A stretch of 64,000 nucleotides of DNA from Apostichopus japonicus (taxonomy: Eukaryota; Echinodermata; Holothuroidea; Aspidochirotida; Stichopodidae). The notes under the pieces are model-generated. The model worked only from the letters and a program-made list of their open reading frames with translations, had not been told where the DNA came from and did not search any database. The position numbers and the translations under genes were made by a program. Positions 36,035 through 46,145 of the stretch are shown one piece after another. The stretch is taken from positions 4,424,501 through 4,488,500 of the forward strand of contig NC_092569.1 of the NCBI RefSeq assembly GCF_037975245.1, read 5' to 3'. Each line of letters opens with the position of its first letter. The first letter of the stretch is position 1.

Positions 36035-37545
36035 AACATTAGGGGGACATCTTAAATCCATATTCCTTATATGTTAAAGACATACAGCTAAATGAATACT
36101 GTAGTAGGTAGGCCATTCAGCAAGCAGCCATGTACTGTAAGACAAAGTTTGTTACTGGTCCATCTTTTGTCAGGGAATTTATAGTTGAGTATACATGCTA
36201 AACGTTTGCCTAGATCACTGTAGCCTATATGTCCATGACCTTTGAATACATACTACATTCTGTACCCCACAATGTACAATGAACATGGATTTGTGTGTTT
36301 GGAGGGGGGGGGGGGCTACTAAGTAGGAGAGACCCATTGAAGACGAGTGTACTTGATTTAGGGATTTTCTTGTACACACATTGCTTCCACCGTCTTATGT
36401 CAAATTAAACATTTTGTGTCAACTTCAACATAGGCAACATTAGGGAGACATATTCATATATGTTGAAGACATGTACAGCTAAATGAACAGTACAGTTAAG
36501 ACAAAGTTTGTCATTGGACTAGTGTTCAAACGATTATGCATAACAGAAAATACCGATTACCGATTATTTTTTTCATAATCGTACCGATTCCGATTCCATT
36601 TAATTTGAAAATGAGAAAATATCCCGTTTATACGAAATCGGCAATAAAGTTTGTGATAGAAACAATTATTGTTGTGATTTTCCTCTGTTTCCATTTGCTT
36701 CTTGTAATACAAGGCTCTTAGATATCCTTTTGTATGTACCAAGTAACCTCTGGAGTTTCTCGGAAAGAAAAAAAAATATGCAATAATCGTACCGATTCTG
36801 ATTCCGATTAGGTTAATCGTTTGAACACTACATTGGACCATTTTATTTCAGGGAATGTATAGTTGAGGATGATAAATATTGGCCTAGCTGGCTCTCACTG
36901 TAGCCCTTCATGACCTTCGAATACATATTCCATACTACATACCTCACAATGTGCAATGGACATGGATAATTTGTGTGTGTGGAGGGAGAGGGGGCTACTA
37001 GGTAGGAAAGACCCATTGAAGACATGGGAACATGTTTTAAGGATTGCCATGAACACTATATGTGGCTTTAATGTCTCACAGGCCTATCAAATTAAATATT
37101 TTGTGTCAACTTACACATAGGCAACATTAGGGGACATATATTCATATGTTGAAGACGTGCTATTAACCACTGTGCCCCTGCTTATCTTGAACCATGGTCC
37201 ATCTTATTTCAAGGAATTTATAGTTGAGGTTGCAAAACATTTGCCTAGCTCACTGTATCCCTACATGACCTTTGGATAAATATTCCATACTACTTAGCTC
37301 ACAGTGTCCAATGGGCATATAAGTGGAGGGGGGGGGGGGGTACTAAGTAGGATAGACCTGCATTGGAATCATGTGTAACTAGGCTATACCAAAGTTCAAA
37401 CACAAGCGTTAAAATGCCTCAGAACTCAATTTTTTTATAAGTAAATATTATATGTACTTGCCCAATGTTAAATGAATGGTGGTTATGACATTCAGCACAC
37501 AGCCAAGTCCAGTAACACAAAGTTTGTCACTGGACCTGTATTGGG
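36035..37545. repeat. Three to four degenerate tandem copies of about 370-400 bp
   Basis: Segments with AACATTAGGG(G)GACAT, GACAAAGTTTGT, CAGGGAATTTATAGTTGAG, GGGGG and TACTAAGTAGGA recur starting near 36035, 36437 and 37122, with a partial copy near 37470. The second copy is interrupted by the MITE at 36520-36830. Confidence 0.65.
36520..36830. mobile_element. hAT-like MITE, 311 bp, perfect 8-bp TSD
   Basis: Ends are TAGTGTTCAAACGATTA and its inverse TAATCGTTTGAACACTA. It is flanked on both sides by CATTGGAC (36512-36519 and 36831-36838). An 8-bp duplication and this type of terminus fit hAT elements. Subterminal copies of ACCGATTCCGATT-like sequence occur at both ends. No transposase is present, so it is non-autonomous. 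The neighbouring tandem copies show the empty site. Confidence 0.85.
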
Positions 37546-37645
37546 GTACACTTCAATCCAAACATCACAAAAGACATTTTTTGTATATGTACGCAGTTGT
37601 CAAACTCATTATCAATCACTACATGAAATATCAAACCTTTCTTAC

Positions 37646-37743
37646 CTGTCAAGGTTTTGTGTGTTGTTTCAGGAGATGACTGCTGTCACAGGAGCTTGTT
37701 TCAGATTCTGTAAAATTTTCACAACTTTCCTCATCTTGTGGAA
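37646..37743 (-). CDS. Possible kinase linker exon with TGA
   Basis: Strong acceptor (ATATCTTTCAG) and donor (GACAG|GTAAGA). One frame gives an acidic Ser/Thr-rich peptide (DEESCENFTESETSSCDSS, then HLLKQHTKP), TGA and Gln just before the donor, ending in phase 0 as the SH2 exon requires. It could be the linker before SH2 in the FES/FER gene. A second frame is open for 24 codons, so the assignment is tentative. Confidence 0.35.
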
Positions 37744-38324
37744 CTGAAAGATATGTGCAAAAGGTCATGAAGAATTTGTAGCTACAGCTGGAGTATACAT
37801 TGCATAATTATTTAAGAATGAAACAGATCCAACAGTAAGCTAATGGGGTCTTACTTTACCAAGTGCTGTAACGTTAGCTAGGCATTTTGGACTAGTCACT
37901 GACCATAACTGTGTGTTATGGTTTATCAAAGGTGGAAGCTGTTTAACCGATCGTCAGCCAAATACCCAGAATTTGTAGCAAAGTATATACTGTACCTGTA
38001 CTATATATTGTCATATTTTCCGAGAGTACTGTATTTTTAACTCATAGAGACAGATATTTTGACTATTTATTTCTTCAATGTTGTTTACATTTTAGACTGT
38101 TGAACAGTGGCTTAATAAATTGGACAGATCATTAAATGTTTTGTTTAGTGTATTTTCAATAAAACTACTGTACTGTTTTTTTGCGTGCTTTGGGCGCTTT
38201 TATTAGACCTCCTAATCAAAGGTTTATTCTATACTAATGAGGTTATATTAATTGTTGCGGTTGGATTAACTAAATCCTTTTGTCTCGATGATTTGTGTTT
38301 CAAGGGTTTTAAGTTTTGTTCTGC

Positions 38325-38860
38325 TGGAACCTGAGGGTTTCACTGAGATTAAATTCAAGGTGTTTTGACAACGCAGCTAGTAGCCTAGTTGAGACTAGTT
38401 TCAAGGTATTTCCAAAACAAAACTTGGTATTGCTTTCTGAGGGTTCCACTGTGATTAGTGTCAAGGTGTTTCGACAACACAGCTAGTTGAGGCTAGTGTC
38501 AAGGTGTTTCGACAACAAAACTTGGTATTGCATTCTGAGGGTTTCACTGAGATTAGTGTCAAGGTGTTTCGACAACACAGCTAGTTGAGGCTAGTTTCAA
38601 GGTTTTTCGACAACAAAACTTGGTATTGCTTTCTGAGGTTTCCACTGAGATTAGTGTCAAGGTGTTTCGACAACACAGCTACAGTAGTTTAGGCTAGTGT
38701 CAAGGTGTTTCGACAACAAAACTTGGTATTGCATTCTGAGGGTTTCACTGAGATTAGTGTCAAGGTGTTTCGACAACGCAGCTATACAGTAGTTGAGGCT
38801 AGTTTCAAGGTGTTTCGACAACAAAACTTGGTATTGCATTCTGAGGGTTTCACTTACTGT
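38325..38860. repeat. Minisatellite, about 98-109 bp x 5
   Basis: Repeats contain GTCAAGGTGTTTCGACAACA twice per unit, plus CTTGGTATTGCATTCTGAGG and TTTCACTGAGATTAG. CTGAGGG landmarks recur near 38330, 38438, 38536, 38634, 38737 and 38841. A related inverted fragment (TGTTTGTCGAAACACCTTGG) is at about 39208. Confidence 0.78.
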
Positions 38861-39299
38861 ACCAGGACAAAGTGATTCAAACACTTGGAATGCCATGCAG
38901 GGTGTTTCAATTACGGCATCACAGACACAGTGATTGAAACACCTGTTACAGCAAACTGAGTGTTTCGTGTACCAACTTTACCTAGGGCCTAGATCTGAGG
39001 GTTTCTCTTACCTTAGTGATGCAAACAGTTAGTACCGCAAACTCAGTGTTTCGTTTCCATCATTTCTTGACTTGATTTTATGCATTTCGATTTAACAATG
39101 CTCTAAAAGTAACTAACAACTTCACCTCTATCCCCAACACATCCCAAAACTCCATAATACGATCAGCGAATCCGAAACGGAAGTGACGTTAGAGGTCAAC
39201 TAGCTGTGTTTGTCGAAACACCTTGGAACTAACCTCAGCCTGGATAGCACATGCGATGAAATGGATCGCCCTTATGGCAAGCCGTTTTACTTTTTATTC

Positions 39300-39830
39300 G
39301 ATATTTGATGATATCATCAAATATTTGGTGATATCAGCAAATAATTGTTGATATCATCAAATCATTTGCTGATATCATCAAATAATTGCTGATATCAACA
39401 ATTATTTGCTGATATCACCAAATAATTGTTGATATCAGCAATTCATTTGCTGATATCACCAATTCATTTGCTGATATCACCAATTCATTTGTTGATATCA
39501 TCAAATAATTGCTGATATCAACAAATAATTGCTGATATCAACAAATATTTGCAGATATCAACAAATATTTGCTGATATCAGCAAATGAATTGGTGATATC
39601 AGCAAATCATTTGCTGATATCAACAATTCCGACATATCACTAATTAATTAGTGATATGTGGAACCGAATTGGTGATATCATTAAATGATTTGGTGATATC
39701 ATTAAATGATTTGCTGATATCAGCAATTGAATTGGCGATATGTTGGAATTGATGATATCACCAATTCATTTGCTGATATCAACAATTCATTTGCTGATAT
39801 CAGTAATTCAAGCGTATCGAACCAACGTCT
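39300..39830. repeat. GATATC palindromic array, left arm of copy 1
   Basis: About thirty GATATC cores spaced roughly 16-18 bp apart, each flanked by mirrored AACAAAT, AGCAAAT or ATCAAAT blocks (for example ATTTGCTGATATCAGCAAAT). Flank variants change from core to core, so neighbouring units pair in many registers. The opposite arm is at 41795-42405. Confidence 0.85.
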
Positions 39831-40382
39831 ACAAAAAGGAATTAGAAACGAGCGCCATCAACAGGCATTCTTTTTGGGTCTTAAGAGCGCTGTTTGGCTG
39901 GTAGCGGGCACCAAAAGGCGTCTGGTGCGCGATTAAATTCAGCCTTGGTAATAGCGATCAACGGGAGGGGGAAAGGGGACTAAGTTACACAGTACTATTA
40001 CTGCCACTGGGAGAGGTACCGTCGCTACTCATGCTCTTGTGACAGGGAGGACAAACGTTGGACAAGCACCGAGTAGGCCAGGCCTATAAACCTATGAAAA
40101 ATAATACCGGGGTGGTTAAGTAGTTTATTATGAAATACCAAAATGTAAAAAGTATACCCTGGTCGGCGACAGAAACAGGCTGGGAAACGTGTCCATTAGA
40201 CTGGCTCCCCGATGGTGGCTGCAACCAGGGGCGGCGATTTGTTTCAAATATTGGGCGGGGGACTTTAACTTGGGTGCAGACGCGTAACAATTCCCCCCCC
40301 CCCCCAAATAAAAATTGTTCGCGCACTTCGTTATTTTGTATCTATGTATATATATGTATGTATACATATATATATATACATA

Positions 40383-41053
40383 CAGGCGTGTATCCAGGAT
40401 TTTCTAACCCGGGGGGGGGGGGGCGCGATCGAATTACTATCTAGGCGGAGCGACACCATTGGTTGGCGCGCAGCATACAAGAAAATTTCTGGTTTTGATA
40501 GCCCCCCAGATCACAGGAAATGGCACTTCTCGGGCTTGAAAATGATCAACAAGTTGTACATTTTGGCCTGAGAATCAAGTTTTCCCAATAGTTTTTTTTT
40601 CATCCATAACCATTTTCAAGATTGTCACCAGTCACACATCATGTTCGACCTCATCGCTTCTTCTGTGGATCATTGCTTTGGAAGGTAATACGACGTAACG
40701 GCCTATACAATACCCGTCAGCCCCACTTTTCAAGGTTTTAAGCCCATTATTTGTTCAGAATTTGAATAATAAATTCACTTCAAAACATATCCATAAATGT
40801 TGCACAAAATTTTCATCTATGACAACCAATAAAGAAAAACCCCTTCAACCCCTAACAGACCGGTCAAAATGGCACGAGTAGAGGGAAGTATGATGAAGAA
40901 TGTTGGTCAGGGAATTTTCGAAAATTCAGACACAGTTAATTTATTGGTGTACAAATATTAAAACCTCTTATAACGGCTTCTATAACACTTCGATATCGCT
41001 AAAAAAGACAACAAATATCTTCGCCCCCACCCCCCTCCTTGGCTACGTGCCTG
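40383..41053. mobile_element. Nested CAGGC-TIR MITE in copy 1
   Basis: Starts CAGGCGTGTATCCAGGATTT and ends TTGGCTACGTGCCTG, like the element at 30152-30450 but longer (671 bp). It contains the shared GGAAATGGCACTTC. The same insertion is found in copy 2 at 44054-44670, so it entered the element before the two copies separated. Confidence 0.7.
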
Positions 41054-41423
41054 CGGTTAGAAATCTTGTAGGAAACAGGCCAAATGGAAACCCAGTGAAC
41101 CCATATCGATGTGGATCATATATATGATTGTACTTACTTACACTCATACACAAGAGATGTACAGACATTATGATAATAATCATGAGTGACAACATGCTAT
41201 ACGGTCACAGGTCACAGAAACGACCACGAAGAGTCATTTACCTCAGGCAGCATGTGTTGGATGAAGTTTTAGCCACCGCCAAATAGGATTTGGATAAATA
41301 ATCTCACGCATTATTTTCTATTTATAGCCACACAAAAAACTATGCCACCAAATATTTGGGGGGGGGGATATTAGATACTACATCCCCCACCTAAAATATG
41401 TCCCCCCCCCCCCCCATGATCGC

Positions 41424-41700
41424 CGCTCATGGCTGCAACGTTCCGTCTGGCTGTGCCTGTGCGTCTGCGATGGAAAGGAGCTGATCGAGCACAGCTGCTA
41501 TTGAATTGAACCTGTGCTCATCGATGCTCGCGTTAATCCGTTCTAAATTGCTCTTTGTTTGGAGAAGACGTTCTTTCGCTTCAGAAGCATTCTCATTGCC
41601 AGTTAAGAGCCTCTCTACTTCGCCCAAAATCCGAGAACTTCTGTCAATAACGATCTGTGCTTCATCAAGTTTACCGCAATCGCCAAGGTGAAAGTAACGC
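41424..41700 (-). CDS. Coiled-coil-like reading frame inside TIR copy 1
   Basis: The minus strand is open from the segment reading GKLDEAQIVIDRSS through GEVERLLTGNENASEAKERL and LERINASIDEHRFNS to LDQLLSIADAQAQP and a TGA at 41424-41426. It is charged and helix-forming with spaced Leu/Ile. No family is recognised. In copy 2 the same region (43400-43666, plus) has small indels that break the frame. It may be a captured host exon or the remnant of an element protein; a promoter and start are not evident. Confidence 0.4.
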
Positions 41701-41794
41701 TACCCGTACCCTGTTGTCTCGTCACTGTCATTTGCATGTACTGCTTAGTACACTGACATCGTGTGCGCATGCTTGTAAGACGGGCTGTCACGGT

Positions 41795-42405
41795 TGAATT
41801 ACTGATATCATCGTCACGGTTGAATTACTGATATCAGCAAATGATTTGTTGATATCATCAAATGAATTGGTGATATCAACAAATGAATTGGTGATATCAA
41901 CAAAAGCATGCATTAGTGATATGTACGGTTCATTTGCTGATATCATTAAATCAATTACTGATATCACCAATTGATTTGTTGATATCAGCAAATGAATTAG
42001 TGATATGTTGGAATTGTTGATATCATCAAATGATTTGCTGATATCACCAATTATTTGATGATATCAGCAAATAATTGTTGATATCATCAAATGATTTGCT
42101 GATATCATCAAATGATTTGCTGATATCACCAATTCATTTGCTGATATCACCAAATAATTGCTGATATCTGCAAATATTTGTTGATATCACCAATTATTTG
42201 TTGATATCAGCAATTATTTGATGATATCAACAAATGAATTGGTGATATCAGCAAATGAATTGCTGATATCAACAATTATTTGCTGATATCAGCAAATAAT
42301 TGATGATATCAGCAATTATTTGATGATATCATCAAATGATTTGATGATATCAACAATTATTTGCTGATATCACCAAATATTTGATGATATCATCAAATAT
42401 CGAAT
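41795..42405. repeat. GATATC palindromic array, right arm of copy 1
   Basis: About thirty-five GATATC cores at about 17-bp spacing, as in the left arm and inverted relative to it. It runs to the terminal repeat ending GTAAAACGGCTTGCCATA. Confidence 0.85.
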
Positions 42406-42438
42406 AAAAAGTAAAACGGCTTGCCATACGCCCTAAAA

Positions 42439-42561
42439 TCACAACCATGCAGTCGTAAAAATTAAAATAAATGAACAATAAATGATTAAGAGTCCTAAAA
42501 TGATTAAAAACGTCCATAAAACGATTTTCCATGGGTTTTTACGACTCATGTGCAGCGCCAT
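42439..42561 (-). CDS. Possible signal-anchor first exon between TIR elements
   Basis: An ATG at 42561 opens 40 codons: MALHMSRKNPWK, then a hydrophobic stretch of about 25 residues (IVLWTFLIILGLLIIYCSFI) and TTAWL, then TGA. A short basic N-terminus before one long hydrophobic helix is the layout of a type II membrane protein such as a Golgi glycosyltransferase or sulfotransferase. A GT lies at the GCATG|GTTGTG boundary, so it could be spliced. TIR copy 1 starts 11 bp beyond its end and copy 2 ends about 100 bp upstream of its ATG. The protein is not identified. Confidence 0.35.
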   Translation of the reverse strand: MALHMSRKNPWKIVLWTFLIILGLLIIYCSFILIFTTAWL

Positions 42562-42689
42562 TTTGTTCCGCGTGAGGAACGGGAGTGACGTTTTTTGCTC
42601 ACTTTGTTGAAGTAAACAAACTTCGCTCACACAAACTTTTCACGCTGAAATCCACATGCCCGTATGGCAAGCCGTTTTACTTTTTATTC

Positions 42690-43305
42690 GATATTTGATG
42701 ATATCATCAAATATTTGGTGATATCAGCAAGTAATTGTTGATATCATCAAATCATTTGATGATATCATCAAATAATTGCTGATATCAACAATTATTTGCT
42801 GATATCAGCAAATAATTGTTGATATCAGCAATTCATTTGCTGATATCACCAATTCATTTGCTGATATCACCAATTCATTTGTTGATATCATCAAATAATT
42901 GCTGATATCAACAAATATTTGCAGATATCAGCAATTATTTGGTGATATCAGCAAATGAATTGGTGATATCAGCAAATCATTTGATGATATCAGCAAATCA
43001 TTTGATGATATCAACAATTATTTGCTGATATCATCAAATAATTGGTGATATCAGCAAATCATTTGATGATATCAACAATTCCAACATATCACTTATTCAT
43101 TTGCTGATATCAACAAATCAATTGGTGATATCAGTAATTGATTTAATGATATCAGCAAATGAACCGTACATATCACTAATGCATGCTTTTGTTGATATCA
43201 CCAATTCATTTGTTGATATCACCAATTCATTTGATGATATCACCAATTCATTTGCTGATATCAGTAATTCAACCGTGACGATGATATCAGTAATTCAACC
43301 GTGAC
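42690..43305. repeat. GATATC palindromic array, left arm of copy 2
   Basis: GATATC cores about every 17 bp, matching the right arm of copy 1 in reverse complement. The unit order is partly reshuffled between copies, indicating turnover inside the array. Confidence 0.85.
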
Positions 43306-44053
43306 AGCCCGTCTTACAAGCATGCGCACACGATGTCAGTGTACTAAGCAGTACATGCAAATGACAGTGACGAGACAACAGGGTACGGGTAGCGTTACTT
43401 TCACCTTGGCGATTGCGGTAAACTTGATGAAGCACAGATCGTTATTGACAGAAGTTCTCGGATTTTGGGCGAAGTAGAGAGGCTTTTAACTGGCAATGAG
43501 AATGCTTCTGAAGCGAAAGAACGCCTTCTCCAAAGCAAAGAGAAATTTAGAACGGATTAACTCGAGCATCGATGAGCACAGGTTCAATTCAATAGCAGCT
43601 GTGCACGATCAGCTCCTTTCCATTGCAGACGCACAGGCACAGCCAGACGGAACGTTGCAGCCATGAGCGGCGATCATGGGGGGGGGGGGGGTGGGAGACA
43701 TATTTTAGGTGGGGGATGTAGTATCTAATATCCCCCTCCCCAATATTTGGTGGCATAGTGTTTTTGTGTGGCTATAAATAGAAAATAATGCATGAGATTA
43801 TTTATCCAAATCCTATTTGGCGGTGGCTAAAACTTCATCCAACACATGCGCTATGAGGTAAATGACTCTTCGTCGTCGTTTCTGTGACCTGTGACCGTAT
43901 AGCATGTTGTCACTCATGATTATTATCATAATGTCTGTACATCTCTTGTGTATGAGTGTAAGTACGTACAATCACACATATGATCCACATCGATATGGGT
44001 TCACTGGGTCACTGGGTTTCCATTTGGCCTGTTTCCTACAAGATTTCTAACCG

Positions 44054-44670
44054 CAGGCACGTAGCCAAGTAGGGGGGGGGGGTGGGGCGAAGATATTTTT
44101 TGTCTTTTTTAACGATATCGAAGTTTTATATTTATAATATTTGTACACAATAAATTAACTGTGTCTGAATTTTCGAAAATTCCCTGACCAACATTCTTCA
44201 TCATACTTCCCTCTACTGACCGGTCTGTTAGGGGTTGAAGGTTTTTTTTCTATATTGGTTGACCATAGATGAAATTTTGTGCAACATTTATGGATATGTT
44301 TTGAAGTGAATTTATAATTCAAATTCTGAACAAATAATGGGCTTCAAACCTTGAAAAGTGGGGCTGACGGGTATTGTATAGGCCGTTACGTAGTATTACC
44401 TTCCAAAGCAATGATCCACAGGAGAAGCGATGAGGTCGAACATGATGTGTGACTGGTGACAATCTTGAAAAAGGTTATGGATAGAAAAAAAACTATTGGG
44501 AAAACTTGATTCTCAGGCCAAAGTATACAACTTGTTGATCATTTTCAAGCCCGAGAAGTGCCATTTCCTGTGATCTGGGGGGCTATCAAAACCAGACATT
44601 TTCTGTGGCGCTCCGCTTAGATAGTTATTCGATCGCGCCCCCGGGTTAGAAAATCCTGGATACACGCCTG
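44054..44670. mobile_element. Nested CAGGC-TIR MITE in copy 2
   Basis: Begins CAGGCACGTAGCCAAG and ends GGATACACGCCTG, the inverse of the copy in element 1. Next to it (44675-44770) is an expanded (TA)n tract, interrupted by ACAAAATAACGA three times. Confidence 0.7.
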
Positions 44671-44674
44671 TATT

Positions 44675-44706
<32 letters not shown>

Positions 44707-45299
44707 CAAAATAACGATATATATATATATATACAAAATAACGATATATATATATATATATATACAAAATAACGAAGTGCGCGAACAATTTTAATTTGGG
44801 GTGGGGGAATTGTTACGCGTCTGCACCCAAGTTAAAGTCCCCCCACCCCAATATTTGAAACAAATCTCCCGCCACTGGTTGCAGCCACCATCGGGGAGCC
44901 AGTCTAATGGACACAGTTCCCAGCCTGTTTCTGTCGCCCGCCGACCAGGGTATACTTTTTACATTTTGGTATTTCATATTGAGCTACTTAACCACCCCGA
45001 TATTATTTTTCATAGGTTTATAGGCCTGGCCTACTCGGTGCTTGCCCAATGTTTGTCCTCCCTGTCACAAGTGCATGAGTAGCCACGGTACCTCTCCCAG
45101 TGGCAGTAGTGGTACTGTGTAACTTAGTCCCCTTTCCCCTCCCGTTGATCGCTATAACCAAGGCTGAAATTAACCGCGCACCAGGCGCCTTTCTGTGCCC
45201 GCTACCAGCCAAACAGCGCCCTTAAGACCCAAAAAGAATGCCTGTTGATGGCGCTCGTTTCTAATTCCTTTATGTAGACGTTGGTTCGATACGCTTGAA

Positions 45300-45815
45300 T
45301 TACTGATATCAGCAAATGAATTGGTGATATCAGCAAATGAATTGTTGATATCAGCAATTCCAACATATCGCCAATTCAATTGCTGATATCAGCAAATCTT
45401 TTAATGATATCACCAAATCATTTCATGATATCAGCAATTCGGTTCCTCATATCACTAATTAATTAGTGATATGTCGGAATTGTTGATATCAGCAAATGAT
45501 TTGCTGATATCATCAATTCAATTGCTGATATCACCAATTCATTTGCTGATATCAGCAAATATTTGTTGATATCAGCTATTATTTATTGATATCAGCAATT
45601 ATTTGGTGATATCACCAAATGAATTGGTGATATCAGCAAATGAATTGGTGATATCAGCAAATGAATTGCTGATATCAACAATTATTTGGTGATATCACCA
45701 AATAATTGTTGATATCAGCAATTATTTGATGATATCATCAAATGATTTGATGATATCAACAATTATTTGATGATATCACCAAATATTTGATGATATCATC
45801 AAATATCGAATAAAA
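45300..45815. repeat. GATATC palindromic array, right arm of copy 2
   Basis: The same repeat type as the other three arms, about 17-bp spacing, corresponding to the left arm of copy 1 inverted. Confidence 0.85.
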
Positions 45816-45907
45816 AGTAAAACGGCTTGCCATATGCCCGCAACCTAGCACAAAGGTAACAACTCTCAAAAGTTATTCTTATTGTTCGAGAGATGTCAGT
45901 AAAAATT

Positions 45908-46145
45908 ATGCCTGAATGTCATGCCAATGGCTGAACGAACCGTTGGGGAACAGGAGAGGCGAAAGGAAAGCGTTTTTTGTTGTTCCGGACGGGAAGAATC
46001 GGGCCAAAAGAGACTTGGCACAGAGGTGGTTGTACGACTTTGGCACTGGTCATAGAAAAATAGCAATAGCAGTTGGGCGAAATGGTTGTTGGGCGAAGTG
46101 ACCAGAAAGCATCCTTCTTCCTGTACCGTATGAAACTGCACTAAC
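45908..46145 (+). pseudogene. THAP-like zinc-finger exon relic
   Basis: The ATG at 45908 reads MPECHANG then TGA, where a Cys would complete the C-x4-C of a THAP finger. In a shifted frame RRGERKAFFVVPDGKNR and AQRWLYDFGTG continue the pattern (aromatic-x-x-P, then W) of THAP domains, which bind DNA. The frame then meets TGA after GCWAK, and a good donor (ACTAAC|GTAAGT) ends the exon at 46145. The expected C-x2-H is not seen. It starts 68 bp after the target duplication of TIR copy 2. The assignment is tentative; a broken host or transposase exon is the likeliest reading. Confidence 0.35.

Larger units (their letters stand above)
39273..42428 (+). mobile_element. 3156-bp TIR element, copy 1, GATATC-armed
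   Basis: Begins TATGGCAAGCCGTTTTACTT and ends with its inverse. It is flanked by CGCCCT on both sides (39267-39272 and 42429-42434), a perfect 6-bp duplication. The outer 500-600 bp of each arm are made of palindromic repeats centred on GATATC; the core is single-copy and shared with copy 2. The 5'-TAT...ATA-3' ends with 6-bp duplications fit what I recall of the IS3EU superfamily, but no transposase is visible, so that is tentative. Contents: left array, a segment with MNWRYVG-like coding, a nested MITE (40383-41053), a coiled-coil-like frame (41427-41700, minus) and the right array. Confidence 0.88.
42663..45834 (-). mobile_element. 3172-bp TIR element, copy 2, inverted relative to copy 1
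   Basis: Same terminal repeats as copy 1 (TATGGCAAGCCG... inverse at the far end), flanked by TGCCCG on both sides (42657-42662 and 45835-45840). The internal landmarks come in reverse order: coiled-coil-like segment at 43400-43666, nested MITE at 44054-44670, GATATC arrays at both ends. Because the duplication differs from that of copy 1, the two are independent insertions and not one duplicated locus. Copies differ by indels, array shuffling and expansion of a (TA)n tract. Confidence 0.88.

Noticed and set aside
39300-45815. CRISPR array suggested by regularly spaced repeats
   Set aside because: Units are palindromic 17-mers without unique spacers, lie inside transposon arms and occur in a eukaryotic genome.
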